This document shows positions 35,484-45,378 of a stretch of 64,000 nt of DNA, in pieces (position 1 is the first letter of the stretch; each line of letters starts with the position of its first letter). The DNA comes from Sandaracinaceae bacterium (GTDB taxonomy: Bacteria; Myxococcota_A; Polyangia; Polyangiales; Houyiibacteriaceae). Location: contig JADJJE010000019.1 of NCBI GenBank assembly GCA_016706685.1, positions 62,001-126,000 of the forward strand. The letters run 5' to 3'. The notes under the pieces are model-generated. The model made no database searches. It worked only from the letters and a program-made list of their open reading frames with translations, and was not told the origin of the DNA. Position numbers and translations under genes: made by a program.

Positions 35484-36346
35484 GCCGACCCCCGGGTGTG
35501 CTGTTGCCCATCTTGCAGGAGGCCGACTGGAGCGGGCAGACGTTGGCCGTGGTGCGGCCGCTCGTACCCTTCGAGGCGCCGCGCGTGCCGTGGGTGTCCT
35601 TTGCCTATGCCGACTCGCAGCGGCGCTACACGGTGACGCCCTCGGCGCTCGAAGAAGAGGGCCGCTCGAAGGAGGCGCTCGAGTGGGAGGCCCTGGCCCA
35701 GCTCAGCCGGCGCGCCACCGAGTGGGAAGTGCGCGCGCGCCGTGCCGACGGCTGGCCGCTGGCGCTCACCGTGGTGGACGAGTTCGCGTCGGCCTTCGTG
35801 CTGGACGCCGGCCGCCTGCGCGAGGGGCACAAGCGCCTGGCCGCAGAGCGGGCTTGGGTGGCCATCCCCACGCAGGGCGTGCTGGTCATGCGGGCGCGCG
35901 AGGCGGACGACGCGGAGGCGCTGCTGGGCGCGCGTGAGCTCGAGGCCTGGGCGCGCGACGCCTTCTCGCGCGCGCTCGACACGCGGGTGACGCCCACGGT
36001 GTTCGCGGTGGAGGCCGGCGTGTTGGTGGCGGCCCTCGAGCCTGCGCCCGAGGGGGAGGCCGCCGAGCCCACGCTCCTGGTGCCTGTGCCGTATGACGCG
36101 GAGGAGCGCCGCATGGGCTTCTTCTACCGGGCCGGCTCTCGCCCGCTGCAGGTGGCCGACCTGACGCTCGCCGTGGAGATCGAGCGGCGCGGCCGTGTGG
36201 CGCCGGGGCAGCCGGTGGACGAGGTGTTCATCGCGTTCGACGGTGACGCCGACGCGCAGACGTTCGGGCCGCTGGTGCTGGAGCTGGGCCTGGTCGCGCT
36301 GGTCTCGCGGGGTGCCGCCCTCGAAGAGTGGGAGCCCGCCTCGTGA
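35480..36346 (+). CDS. hypothetical protein in the acyl-CoA dehydrogenase operon
   Basis: The 288-residue protein starts at GTG 35480, overlapping the acyl-CoA dehydrogenase stop as GTGA, and its own stop overlaps the next GTG the same way. It is soluble, with no signal peptide. A DGWPLALTVVDEFASAFVLDAG strand-helix region (split at D) and FIAFDGDADAQTFGPLVLE are the most regular parts. No motif points to a reaction. Tight coupling suggests a role with the dehydrogenase. No family recognised. Confidence 0.78.
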   Translation: MSRPPGVLLPILQEADWSGQTLAVVRPLVPFEAPRVPWVSFAYADSQRRYTVTPSALEEEGRSKEALEWEALAQLSRRATEWEVRARRADGWPLALTVVDEFASAFVLDAGRLREGHKRLAAERAWVAIPTQGVLVMRAREADDAEALLGARELEAWARDAFSRALDTRVTPTVFAVEAGVLVAALEPAPEGEAAEPTLLVPVPYDAEERRMGFFYRAGSRPLQVADLTLAVEIERRGRVAPGQPVDEVFIAFDGDADAQTFGPLVLELGLVALVSRGAALEEWEPAS

Positions 36347-37047
36347 GCATGCACACCACGCGGCCCACGGTGCTGCTGTTCGACATCGACGGCACGCTGC
36401 TGAAGACCGGCGGGGCAGGGCGGCGCAGCATGCGCCAGGCCTTCGCGGACGTCTGTGGGCGCCCCGACGCGCTAGACGGCATGGACTTTCGCGGCATGAC
36501 CGACCCGCTGATCTTCGAGGGCGGACTGCTCGCCGCTCAGATGGAGCCCACCGAGGCTCTCGTGTCCGCGCTGGCCGACGCCTACCTGCGCGCGCTCGCG
36601 CACGAGGTGCCCGCTTCGCCCGAGTACGAGGTGCTGCCCGGGGTGCGCGAGCTGCTGGCCAGCTTGTCGGGCCGCGACTGGCTGGCCATGGGCCTGGGCA
36701 CCGGCAACTGCGAGGCCGGCGCGCGCACCAAGCTCACGCGCGGCGAGCTCTGGCACCACTTCGGCTTCGGCGGCTTCGGTGACGACCACCGCGACCGCGT
36801 GGAGCTGATTCGGGCGGGCGCCACGCGGGGTGCGAGCGCGCTGCGAGCCCCGCTGCAGGCCTGCCGCGTGGTCGTCATCGGTGACACGCCGAAGGACGCG
36901 CTCGCCGCGCGGGGCATCGACGCCGCGTGCCTGGGTGTGCTCACGGGCGGCCACACGGAGGCCGAGCTGCGCGACGCCGGGGCCGAGTGGGTGGTGCCCG
37001 ACCTGTGCCACCCGAGCGTGATCCCCACGCTGCTGGACGAGCCGTAG
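36343..37047 (+). CDS. HAD-family hydrolase, phosphoglycolate-phosphatase-like
   Basis: The 234-residue protein has HAD motif I LLFDIDGTLLKTGG with the two catalytic Asp, a middle helical cap, motif II around GLGTGN and motif IV VVIGDTPKDALAARG. It is a class-I-cap HAD phosphatase of the Gph/beta-phosphoglucomutase-like group; the substrate is not evident. GTG 36343 overlaps the upstream stop (GTGA); ATG 36349 is the next choice. It is the last gene of the dehydrogenase operon and converges on a metallophosphoesterase with a 19-bp gap. Confidence 0.88.
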   Translation: MSMHTTRPTVLLFDIDGTLLKTGGAGRRSMRQAFADVCGRPDALDGMDFRGMTDPLIFEGGLLAAQMEPTEALVSALADAYLRALAHEVPASPEYEVLPGVRELLASLSGRDWLAMGLGTGNCEAGARTKLTRGELWHHFGFGGFGDDHRDRVELIRAGATRGASALRAPLQACRVVVIGDTPKDALAARGIDAACLGVLTGGHTEAELRDAGAEWVVPDLCHPSVIPTLLDEP

Positions 37048-37066
37048 GGCTGCCCGCAACCACCCT

Positions 37067-38173
37067 TCATTCGCTGTACGGCACCGGCTCGCAGGGCAGC
37101 TGCCGGCCAATCCAGCGCATGAGCGAGGTGCGCGGCCGCCCCGTGTCTTCGTACTCGATCACCGCATACGTCAACCCCGTGGCCTGCCCCAGGTGCTTCA
37201 GGTCCAGGTTGATCATCTTCACCCACGTCCCCGTGTTCACCAGCAGCTTGCCGTCGGCGAAGGGCTTGTAGCGCGGCTGGTGGCTGTGCCCGACGATCAG
37301 CGTGTGCACCCCGCGCACCTTGCGCAGCGCGCGCTCGGCGTGGGCGTTGTAGCCGCCGCCCAGCTCCAGCAGGTCTTCGCGCACCATGCTGGGGAGCTTG
37401 CGGATGCGGTCGGTCCACGCGGCCAGGGCGAACACGCGGTGCCGCAGGAAGTACACCGTGGAGCGCCAGAAGAACGTGAGCGCGATGCGCGGGTCGAACA
37501 CCAGCGAGCCCCAGATGAAGCGCGACAGCGGCTGGATGCGGTCGATGTGGCTGCGCAGCTCCTTCAGCGGGTTGAGCACCTCGAGGATCCACAGCGTGCC
37601 CCACGGCAGGAACAGGATCTCGGTCCCGTCGCGGCGCTTGCGGGTCATCTCCTGGTAGTCCACGCGGTGGATGCGCTCGAACTGGTGGCCGTGGCGCACC
37701 TGGATGCCCTCGGGCAGGTAGTAGGTGTCGGAGCCCGTGATGAAGCGCACGCGCTCGGCGGCGCTGCCGGGGGCCACGTAGCGGCAGAACAGCTCCTGCG
37801 CGCCCGGGAACCACATCTCGAGGTCGTGGTTGCCCGGCAGGTAGGTGATGCGGTTCTCGGGGTTGTCCATGAAGCGCTTGAGCGCATGCACGAAGCGCGG
37901 GTGTCCTTCGAGGCAGGGCCGCAGCTTCTCGATGGCCACGTGCTCGGTGATCTCGAGCGGCCACACCCCGTCGATCTTGATCTTCAGCAGGTCGAAGATG
38001 TCGCCGTTCAGGATCAGCTCCACGCCGCCCGTCTGCCCGTGCTCGCGGTCGTAGTGCTCCAGCAGCTCGGTGAAGCGCTCGTCGTGGAAGAAGTCCTCCA
38101 TCGGGTTGGGCTCGCCCAGCTTCTGGCCGTTGGCCAGGTGCAGGTCGCTGATGACGAGTCGCGTGAGCTTCAT
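37067..38173 (-). CDS. calcineurin-like metallophosphoesterase
   Basis: The 368-residue protein has all five motifs: ISDLHLANG at the start, LNGDIFDLL, LPGNHDLEMW, RHGHQFERIH and IVGHSHQPRY, so both metal sites look complete. The middle has a 100-residue aromatic/hydrophobic insert (FIWGSLVFDPRIALTFFW) that may touch the membrane. LpxH-like UDP-diacylglucosamine hydrolases have a similar layout, but assignment to lipid A synthesis is not certain. The start MKLTRLVISDLHL is the natural one. Confidence 0.88.
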   Translation of the reverse strand: MKLTRLVISDLHLANGQKLGEPNPMEDFFHDERFTELLEHYDREHGQTGGVELILNGDIFDLLKIKIDGVWPLEITEHVAIEKLRPCLEGHPRFVHALKRFMDNPENRITYLPGNHDLEMWFPGAQELFCRYVAPGSAAERVRFITGSDTYYLPEGIQVRHGHQFERIHRVDYQEMTRKRRDGTEILFLPWGTLWILEVLNPLKELRSHIDRIQPLSRFIWGSLVFDPRIALTFFWRSTVYFLRHRVFALAAWTDRIRKLPSMVREDLLELGGGYNAHAERALRKVRGVHTLIVGHSHQPRYKPFADGKLLVNTGTWVKMINLDLKHLGQATGLTYAVIEYEDTGRPRTSLMRWIGRQLPCEPVPYSE

Positions 38174-38223
38174 GGGTCTCGACGTTGAAGTGGGCCTGCC
38201 GGCACGTCACACTGAGCCCGAGC

Positions 38224-40374
38224 ATGCGCGCGCCCAGCACCATAGCCCACGTCGCCGCGCGGGCCCAAGCCTCCGTCACCCTGCGCGCGGTGTGTGCGCT
38301 CGCGCCTTGGCTGCTGGTGTTGGGGCTCACGGGCACGGGTTGCCGCGTCATCACGCTGGACCAGCCGCCGCCGCTGGGGAACCCCACCCCCCGTGACGCC
38401 GGCCCGCAAGACTTGGGCGGCTTTCCCGATGCCGGCCCGATGGGCCTGCTGCTGGACCGTGTAGAGCCGCCCCACGGGCCCTTCTCGGGCGACCAAGAGG
38501 TCACCCTGCGCGGTGTGGGCTTCACGCCCAACAGCGTGGTCACCTTCGCGGGCGTGACCCTGCCGGCCAACGACACGCGCTACGTGGACGGCAACCGCAT
38601 CCGCGTGCTCACGCCCGCCTCGGCGCCGGGCCCCGCAGAGGTGTCCGTGCGCAGCGGCGAGCGGGTGTCCACGCTGGCCGCGGGCTACGTCTACGACTCC
38701 TTGGCGCTCGACCCCACGCGCGGCAGCGTGGCGGGCGGCACGCGCATCGAGATCACGGGCCTCGGCGCCTCGTTCTCGGACACCGACGAGGTGCGCCTCG
38801 GCGGCGTGCCCTGCAGCGCCATCGAGGTGCCGTCGCCCAGCCGCCTGGTGTGCCTGGCTCCCGCCGCGCCCCCGGGCACCGTGGACGTCAGCTACCGCGC
38901 GGCGGGCAGCGAGCCCATCGTGCTCACGGCGGCGTTCACCTACTTCGACGCGTCGGACCCCATCGCGGGCGGCCTCGGCGGCGGCGTCATCCAGGGCAGC
39001 GTCAACGTCACCGTCATCAGCCGCTTCACGGGCGGCGCGCTGCCCGAGGCGTTCGTCATGCTGGGCACGCAGCTGCCCGCGCAGGTGTCGGGGCGCACGG
39101 ACATCCGCGGGCAGGTCACGCTCAGCGCGGTGGGCCTCGCTGGGCCCCAGACCCTCACGGTGGCGGCCTACTGCCACGAGAAGACCACCATCGTGGACTT
39201 CGATGCCGCCAGCGTCACCGTCTTCCTCGAGCCCTGGCTGGACGTGGGCTGCGTGGAGATCGTGCTCGGCGAGATGATGATGGGCTTCCCGCGCGTGGGC
39301 ATCGCCCGCAACGGGGCCTTCATCGAGGGCGAGCTGCGCTTCCCGGGCCCCAACGAGCACGCCCCCAACGGCTGGGACAGCCTGCCCACCCCTCGCGCCG
39401 GAGAGGTGCGCGTGGCCTACGTGCAGACCACCACCGCCTGCGCCACGTGTCGCAACATCGCGCCCGGCGGCCCGGCGGGCACCAGCGACCGCATCACCGA
39501 AGACATGCAGGGCGTGCGTGGCAACCCGTTCCGCATCGCGTCGCGCGCCTCGGCGCTGGCGGTCTTCGCCATCGCGGGCATCGAGAACACGCAGACCGGG
39601 CAGTTCGCTCCCTATGTCATGGGCATGCGGCGAGGCGTGCTGCTGGGGCCCGAGCAGACGCTCAGCAACGTCGAGCTGCAGATGAACATCCCGCTGGACC
39701 AGCCGCTGGACATCGAGCTCTCCGGCTTGCCCGCGCCCAGCTCGCGCGGGCCGGACCGCTTCGTGGTGCGCGCCACGCTCGACTTGGGCGGCGAAGGCTT
39801 CCTGCGGCCCTTCGCGCGCCTGAACGCGCTCGACGAAGTGGTTCGGCTGAGCAGCGAGGGCATCATCCGGCTGGTGGCGCAGCCGCCGCTCACCGGGCCC
39901 CTGTTCGATGGGCGCTACTTCGTGGACGCCGCCTGGGTCACCGGGGCCACGCTGGACAACCCCTCCACGCACGTGGTGCGCAGCGGCGTGCGCCCGCTCG
40001 GTGGCTCGGTCAGCCTGGCGGGCTTCGTGGGCTTGCCCGAGGTCACTGCACCCACCTACGGGCAGCTGTTGCCCGCAGACCGCATCTTGCGCTGGGACGT
40101 CACGGGCCCCGAGCCCGACGTCTGGATGATCTACGTGGAGGGCAGCGACGGCAACGCGCAGTGGCGCCACTTCGTGCGGGGCGACGCGCGTCAGGCCCCG
40201 TTGCCGGACCTCTCCGCCGAAGACGAAATCGCGGACGTCAGCCCCGGGCCGCTGCGCATCACCATCTACGGCATCAACGTGGCCGACTTCGACTTCGACT
40301 CCTTCACCTACTCGTCCCTCTCCTCGCAGCGCTGGTCCGCGTGGTCGGTGGACACCATCGTGGCGCAACGATGA
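38224..40374 (+). CDS. IPT/TIG-domain lipoprotein
   Basis: ATG 38224 gives 716 residues with the lipobox LGLTGTGC. Two tandem IPT/TIG domains follow at about 78-160 and 161-243 (VEPPHGPFSGDQEVTLRGVGF and PTRGSVAGGTRIEITGLG, split at Gly). A carboxypeptidase-regulatory-like beta domain (SVNVTVISRFTGGALPEAFV) comes next and then a long beta-rich region ending YSSLSSQRWSAW. It is probably a surface adhesin or scaffold. It starts a four-gene module; its stop overlaps the next ATG (ATGA). Confidence 0.87.
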   Translation: MRAPSTIAHVAARAQASVTLRAVCALAPWLLVLGLTGTGCRVITLDQPPPLGNPTPRDAGPQDLGGFPDAGPMGLLLDRVEPPHGPFSGDQEVTLRGVGFTPNSVVTFAGVTLPANDTRYVDGNRIRVLTPASAPGPAEVSVRSGERVSTLAAGYVYDSLALDPTRGSVAGGTRIEITGLGASFSDTDEVRLGGVPCSAIEVPSPSRLVCLAPAAPPGTVDVSYRAAGSEPIVLTAAFTYFDASDPIAGGLGGGVIQGSVNVTVISRFTGGALPEAFVMLGTQLPAQVSGRTDIRGQVTLSAVGLAGPQTLTVAAYCHEKTTIVDFDAASVTVFLEPWLDVGCVEIVLGEMMMGFPRVGIARNGAFIEGELRFPGPNEHAPNGWDSLPTPRAGEVRVAYVQTTTACATCRNIAPGGPAGTSDRITEDMQGVRGNPFRIASRASALAVFAIAGIENTQTGQFAPYVMGMRRGVLLGPEQTLSNVELQMNIPLDQPLDIELSGLPAPSSRGPDRFVVRATLDLGGEGFLRPFARLNALDEVVRLSSEGIIRLVAQPPLTGPLFDGRYFVDAAWVTGATLDNPSTHVVRSGVRPLGGSVSLAGFVGLPEVTAPTYGQLLPADRILRWDVTGPEPDVWMIYVEGSDGNAQWRHFVRGDARQAPLPDLSAEDEIADVSPGPLRITIYGINVADFDFDSFTYSSLSSQRWSAWSVDTIVAQR

Positions 40375-42455
40375 CCCTCCGCACCGTCCTCGCCTTGCTG
40401 ACGTTGGCCGCCGGCCTGCCCGCCTGTGGAGCCCCAGCCCCCAGCCAACCGGACACGGGCCCGGTCACCGGCTTCGTGTGCGAGCGGGCGGGGCAGACCG
40501 GCTGCGACCAGGGAGCCTTCGTCACCTGTGTGGGATCGGGGGCTTTCCTGCGCGCCGAGCGCGACGAGTGCGGCGACCGCGGTCAGGTCTGCGTGGCCTC
40601 GCTGGGCTGCCGCGTGTGCGACCCGCAGGTCCCTCTGTGCCAGGGCAACCAGCCGGGCGTCTGCCGCGCGGACGGCTCGGCTGTGGACTTGATGCCGGCC
40701 TGTCCCCCGGAGCGCGTGTGCAACGACGGCGCGTGCGTGAACGCGTGCAGCCTGGCCGACCTCCAGCAGAGCTACGTGGGCTGCGAGTTCTTCGCCATCG
40801 ACCTCGACAATGCTGCGCTCGGAGGCGGCCGCGACGCCTCGTCGCAGCAGTTCGCGGTGGTGGTGTCCAACCCCGGGGCCGCGTCGTCCGCCGTGGTCGT
40901 GGAGGTCAACGACGCGTTGCCTGGCCAGCCTCCGGTCCTGCGCGAGGTGGCCAGTTCGCTGGTGCTGCCCGGTGACCTCGAGGTCTTCGAGCTTCCGCGC
41001 CGTGAGGTGGACGGCAGCAGCAGCAACGCCCCCTGCGACGTCACCGCGCGCGAGTGCCGCGGCGCCGAGGTGTGCGTCTGCTCGGCGGACGACACCATCG
41101 CCCCGTGCTTCTGCCGCGTGGACGCCGAGTCCGGCGGACAGAACGACGGCACGCACACGGCCATCACGTCGCACGCGTACCGCATCACCAGCGACCAGCC
41201 CATCGTCGCCTACCAGTTCAACCCGCTCGACAACGTGTCCGTGTTCAGCAACGACGCGTCGCTGTTGCTGCCCGCGCGCGCGCTCACGGCGTCGTACACG
41301 GTGGTCTCGTGGCCGCAGACCATCGCAGACTCGGACTGTCCGCCCGAGATGCCGTGCCCGGACATCGACTTCGACACGTCGTCTCGTGATGAGGGTCTGC
41401 GCGCCTTCCTGACCATCGTGGCCCCCGAGGCCAACACGCAGGTCACCATCACGCTCGGTCCGGACATCGTGCGCGTGCTGCCGGGTAGCGGCGTGCCCAT
41501 GGGCCTGGCAGGCGACACGCTGGTGGCCACGCTGGGCGCCTTCGACGTGCTCAACCTGGAGACCGCCGGGTTCATGGCCGACTTCACCGGGTCCTACGTG
41601 AGCGCCAGCAAGCCGGTGGGCGTGTTCGTGGGGAGCGAGGCATCGGACGCGCCCATGTTCGAGACCTACGCCAACCGTCAGTGCTGCGCCGACCACTTGG
41701 AAGAGCAGCTCTTCGGGGACGGAACGCTCGGCACGCAGTACGTCATCGCGCGCATGCCCGGGCGGGCCGCCGCGCTGAACGTGGCCTTCGTGGACCCCAC
41801 TCTGGACAGCGTGGCCGTGGGCAACGAGGTGGAGTACGTGCGCGTCATCGCGGTGCAGGACGACACCGAGATCACCACCACGCTCCCGCCTCCGGACGAC
41901 CGCTTCGTGCTGGACGCGCGCGAGTCCCGCCTGCTGGACGCCACGCGCGACTTCGAGCTGTTCAGCACCACGGGGCGGCCCGTGTCCGTGCTGCAGGCCC
42001 TCCCCAGCCAGCAGGCGGTGGGCATCCCCAGCTCGCCCGTCCGCTATCCGGGCGGTGACCCATCCATCATCATGGTGCCGCCCATCGAGCAGTACCGCAG
42101 CGAGTACGTGTTCCTCACGCCGGACCGCTACGCCTTCGACTTCGTGGTCATCGTGGCGCCCAGCGCCGCCGAGGTGCGCCTCGACGGTGAAGAGCTGCGC
42201 GCGCGCGGGTGCAGCGTGTCCTCGGCCGATGGCCTGATGCGCGGGCCCTCGGACCCCCCTTCCACGCGCCTGATCTACCGCTGCCAGCTGAGCTTCCCCG
42301 AGGTGGAGCGCGACGTGGTGCGCGCCGGCATGCAGGACGACGGCGTTCATCGCCTGGAAGCCAATGCTCCCGTGGGCCTCGTGGTCTATGGCTTCGACGC
42401 GTTCGTGAGCTACGCGTACGCGGGCGGCCTGAACCTCCAGCCCATCTTCGAGTGA
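40371..42455 (+). CDS. IgGFc-binding-domain lipoprotein
   Basis: The 694-residue protein has the lipobox AAGLPAC at the N-terminus. Residues 30-135 are Cys-rich (about 16 Cys). From 135 the sequence follows the bacterial IgGFc-binding-like domain, with FFAIDLDNA, ASSQQFAVVVSNPG, YRITSDQPIVAYQFNPLDN, YVSASKPVGVFVGSE and FVVIVAPSAAEVRLDGE. These domains appear in large surface proteins of myxobacteria and planctomycetes; the ligand is unknown. It overlaps the genes on both sides (ATGA and TGATG). Confidence 0.85.
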   Translation: MTLRTVLALLTLAAGLPACGAPAPSQPDTGPVTGFVCERAGQTGCDQGAFVTCVGSGAFLRAERDECGDRGQVCVASLGCRVCDPQVPLCQGNQPGVCRADGSAVDLMPACPPERVCNDGACVNACSLADLQQSYVGCEFFAIDLDNAALGGGRDASSQQFAVVVSNPGAASSAVVVEVNDALPGQPPVLREVASSLVLPGDLEVFELPRREVDGSSSNAPCDVTARECRGAEVCVCSADDTIAPCFCRVDAESGGQNDGTHTAITSHAYRITSDQPIVAYQFNPLDNVSVFSNDASLLLPARALTASYTVVSWPQTIADSDCPPEMPCPDIDFDTSSRDEGLRAFLTIVAPEANTQVTITLGPDIVRVLPGSGVPMGLAGDTLVATLGAFDVLNLETAGFMADFTGSYVSASKPVGVFVGSEASDAPMFETYANRQCCADHLEEQLFGDGTLGTQYVIARMPGRAAALNVAFVDPTLDSVAVGNEVEYVRVIAVQDDTEITTTLPPPDDRFVLDARESRLLDATRDFELFSTTGRPVSVLQALPSQQAVGIPSSPVRYPGGDPSIIMVPPIEQYRSEYVFLTPDRYAFDFVVIVAPSAAEVRLDGEELRARGCSVSSADGLMRGPSDPPSTRLIYRCQLSFPEVERDVVRAGMQDDGVHRLEANAPVGLVVYGFDAFVSYAYAGGLNLQPIFE

Positions 42456-43321
42456 TGAACGAGATGTCCATGCAGACACGACGGACGCAGGTGCTGGTGA
42501 CCACCTGCGTGGTAACGTTAATGGCCAGCGTGGGGCTCGGGCAGCCGGCGCAGGGTGCGGTGTCACTCGGGGCGCTCTCCGTGCGCGGTCCGCTGGGGCG
42601 GCCCGCCATCCAACAGGTGCTGGAGAACTCGCTCGGGTCCTACCAGGCCTGCGTCGCGCAGCGCGCCGGGGAGCGGCTGTCCGGCGAGCTGTCCGTGCGC
42701 GTCCACATCGAAGCCAACGGCGTCCCCATCGCGGCCAGCGTGGACCGCTCCAACGTGGGTGACCGGGCGCTCGAGCGCTGCGTGGCGGCGGCCACGGAGG
42801 CCTGGCGCCTCGCGGAGCGTAACGCGGCCACCCTGGTGACCTTCACCCTGCGGGTGGGCCGCGGCGAGCCCAGCGGCCAGCAGCGCGACGTGGGGCAGGT
42901 CATCTCGCTGGGCGACAGCGACGACGGCCACCTGCCCGAGTCCGCCCGCAACAGCCAGCCCGGCGGTGGGCGCCCCTTGGTGTTGCGGCGCACCTGGGCT
43001 CCTGTTCCGGGTGGCATGCACGTGGTGGGCGCTCTCAGCGAGGCGCGCGTGGCCCAGGCGCTGCGGGGGCGCACCAACCTGCTGCGGCGCTGCGTCTCGG
43101 TGGCGCACGTGGGCACGGGTGAGGCTGCGCCCTGGGAGGTGCTGGTGTCCCTCCGCCTCGGGCCCAGCGGCCAGGTCAACCAAGAGCCCGTGGTCCAGGT
43201 GAGCGGTGCGCCTCCCAGCGTGACCGCTTGCGTGGCCGCCGTGCTGCGCGAGACCCGTTTCCCGCAGGCCACCGCCGAGACCCAGGTGGTGGCACGCTAC
43301 CGGGCTGTCCCGCGCTCGTAA
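42455..43321 (+). CDS. exported protein with two AgmX/PglI-type C-terminal domains
   Basis: ATG 42455 overlaps the previous stop as TGATG and gives 288 residues. ATG 42464 is also possible. A signal peptide (VLVTTCVVTLMASVGLG) is followed by two copies of a helix-strand unit with IxxxLxxxxxC, at 45-125 and at 185-280, as in the AgmX/PglI C-terminal family of gliding and social-motility proteins. It probably acts in the periplasm. It precedes a TonB-like gene with a 110-bp gap. Confidence 0.78.
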   Translation: MNEMSMQTRRTQVLVTTCVVTLMASVGLGQPAQGAVSLGALSVRGPLGRPAIQQVLENSLGSYQACVAQRAGERLSGELSVRVHIEANGVPIAASVDRSNVGDRALERCVAAATEAWRLAERNAATLVTFTLRVGRGEPSGQQRDVGQVISLGDSDDGHLPESARNSQPGGGRPLVLRRTWAPVPGGMHVVGALSEARVAQALRGRTNLLRRCVSVAHVGTGEAAPWEVLVSLRLGPSGQVNQEPVVQVSGAPPSVTACVAAVLRETRFPQATAETQVVARYRAVPRS

Positions 43322-43431
43322 CGCCGCGGCATGCTTGACGATACGTCGGTGCGGGGGCGTGTGAGAACAATCGTTCACCCCCGTGCGTTTCCCCCGGGCG
43401 TCTAGAACCGCCATACTCCCTGTGTCCCTCC

Positions 43432-45378
43432 GTGCGCCTGCCCTCCCTCGATACCACGTCGCTCATCCTGGCGTTGACGCTCTTCGCGTCCGTGGTCGCC
43501 CATGCGGGCGTGCACTACAGCCTGGGCGTGCTGGCCAAGGCACAGGCCCTCGAGGCGCTGCTGCGTGAGCGTGAGGCGGCTTCCCGGCGCGGCGATGGAC
43601 GCGCGGTGCTGGAGTTCGAGCTGAGCGATGACCAGCGGCCCGCGCCCGAGGTGCGCCCCAGCACCAGCGTGGATCCGAGCGCTCAGCCACCCAGCGACGC
43701 CGAGGCTCCCGACGTGGAGCAGGCCGAGACCGAGGAGGCCCGCCGCGCACGTCTCCGGGCCGAGCGCCTCGCGCGCGCACGCCAACAGCGGGAGCAAGCC
43801 AGCGCGGAGGCGGTGGCCACCGCCCAGCCCGAAGAGCGGCAGCCCGAGCCCGAGCCGGAACCCGAGCTCCAGCTCACGCCGCCGGCGCCCACGCCGCCTA
43901 CACCCCCGCCGCCACCGCCGCAGCAGGAAGAAGAGCGCATCGCGGTCCGGCAGCACTCCGAGAACCCCGACGATCCGCCGCCCGACACGGTCTACATCGC
44001 GGACGAGAACAACACCGTGGAAGAGGAGACCGTGGCGGAGATCACCAACCTCGACCGCGACGACGTGGAGACCAGCGTGGGCGCCGAGCTGGAGCAGCCC
44101 ACCGACCCGCTCGAAGAAGAGGGCAACGCGGACGACGAGACGCTGGCCGAGTCCGAGGACGTGGACGGCAGCGAGGAACGCCGACCCACGCCGGAGGAGG
44201 TCACGCGGCGGCCGCGGGAGCGGCCCAACACCGAGACACGCGCCGAGGGGCGCACCACGGCCGACGCGCCAGCCGACTCGCGCGCGGAGCGCACACCGGG
44301 GGGCGATGGAGCGACCGGCGCAGCGGCTCAGCGGCAGGCCGGGGTGCGCGGGCGCGCGGGCGGAGGAGACCCGAACGCCGGCGGCGCGGCGGCCTTGCTG
44401 GCAGCCGCCCAGGGCGACTGGACGCTGCGCACGCCGGGCTCACTGGGCGCGGGCGGCGGCGATGGCGCAGGCGGCGTGCCCATCCCCCAGCGCGAGGCCC
44501 GTGAGGGCGTCCCGCGCGGCTCCACGCGTGGGCAGGCCGACCGCGGGCGGCGGCCGGGAGAGCGCACGGGGCGCCCTGGGCCAGACCTCACGCTGCGCTA
44601 CAGCCAGCTGGTGGACATCGTGGGCGAGGAGCGCCTGGCCGAGGAGCGGGAGGCTCACTTCGCCGAGCAGCGCTCGCGCATCCGCGGCAGCTCGAGCGGC
44701 GCCAACTGGCAGCAGTTCCGCGCGGCGCTCGAGAACTACATGCCCAGCGTGCGGCCAGGCGCGCAGACGGCGCTCAACGCAGCGCGCTCACCCTTTGCCA
44801 CCTACGTGGCGCGCATCCACGACCGGCTGCACCAGACCTACCACGACTTCGTGCAGAACCTGCCGCTCGAGGCCAGCGGGCCCTTCGGCGACCCCAACCT
44901 GCGCACGCTGTTGGAGATCGTGCTCAACCGCGACGGCAGCGTGCACCGCGTGGGCGTGGTGCGCTCATCGGGGCTCTCCATGTTCGACTACGGGGCCTAC
45001 AACGCCGTGATGCGCGGCCAGCCATATCCGGTGGCGCCCGACGAGATCCTGAGCGGCGACGGGCGCATCTACATGCACTGGGACTTCCATCGCCAGCAGC
45101 CCTACTGCCACCAGAGCCACGCGCGCCCCTACATCCTGCCCAACATCGGCGGAGCGCGAGAAGACGAGCTCCCCGTGCAGCAGCTGCAAGACAGCACGCT
45201 GGTGCCGTCCGACGCGCGCGTGAACTACGGCGTGGGGGGCCAGAGTGCCGACGACGAGGCGCTGGACGACGAAGAGCTGGACGACGAAGAGCTCGAGGAG
45301 GACGAGGAGGGCCACGACCACGAGGCCGAAGCCGACCCCGAGCCCCCCGCACCGCGCAGCCGCGGGCCGCGCCTTTGA
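43432..45378 (+). CDS. TonB/AgmX-like energy-transducer protein with long acidic-proline linker
   Basis: GTG 43432 gives 648 residues. One N-terminal membrane helix (LILALTLFASVVAHAGVHY) is followed by a 350-residue linker rich in Glu, Pro, Arg and Ala, as in TonB or AgmX proteins that span the periplasm. A folded domain from about 440 to 590 has LRTLLEIVLNRDGSVHRVGVV and LSMFDYGAYNAVMRGQPYP, the TonB C-terminal pattern. A very acidic tail (DDEELDDEELEEDEE) ends the protein. Its stop overlaps the queG TTG (TTGA). Confidence 0.82.
   Translation: MRLPSLDTTSLILALTLFASVVAHAGVHYSLGVLAKAQALEALLREREAASRRGDGRAVLEFELSDDQRPAPEVRPSTSVDPSAQPPSDAEAPDVEQAETEEARRARLRAERLARARQQREQASAEAVATAQPEERQPEPEPEPELQLTPPAPTPPTPPPPPPQQEEERIAVRQHSENPDDPPPDTVYIADENNTVEEETVAEITNLDRDDVETSVGAELEQPTDPLEEEGNADDETLAESEDVDGSEERRPTPEEVTRRPRERPNTETRAEGRTTADAPADSRAERTPGGDGATGAAAQRQAGVRGRAGGGDPNAGGAAALLAAAQGDWTLRTPGSLGAGGGDGAGGVPIPQREAREGVPRGSTRGQADRGRRPGERTGRPGPDLTLRYSQLVDIVGEERLAEEREAHFAEQRSRIRGSSSGANWQQFRAALENYMPSVRPGAQTALNAARSPFATYVARIHDRLHQTYHDFVQNLPLEASGPFGDPNLRTLLEIVLNRDGSVHRVGVVRSSGLSMFDYGAYNAVMRGQPYPVAPDEILSGDGRIYMHWDFHRQQPYCHQSHARPYILPNIGGAREDELPVQQLQDSTLVPSDARVNYGVGGQSADDEALDDEELDDEELEEDEEGHDHEAEADPEPPAPRSRGPRL

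Noticed and set aside
36582..38576. 664-codon minus-strand frame
   Set aside because: It runs through the metallophosphoesterase in another frame and is Arg/Pro-rich without domains.
43362..43379. GTGAGAACAATCGTTCAC imperfect inverted repeat upstream of the TonB-like gene
   Set aside because: Arms are imperfect and no matching site is present elsewhere in the window.
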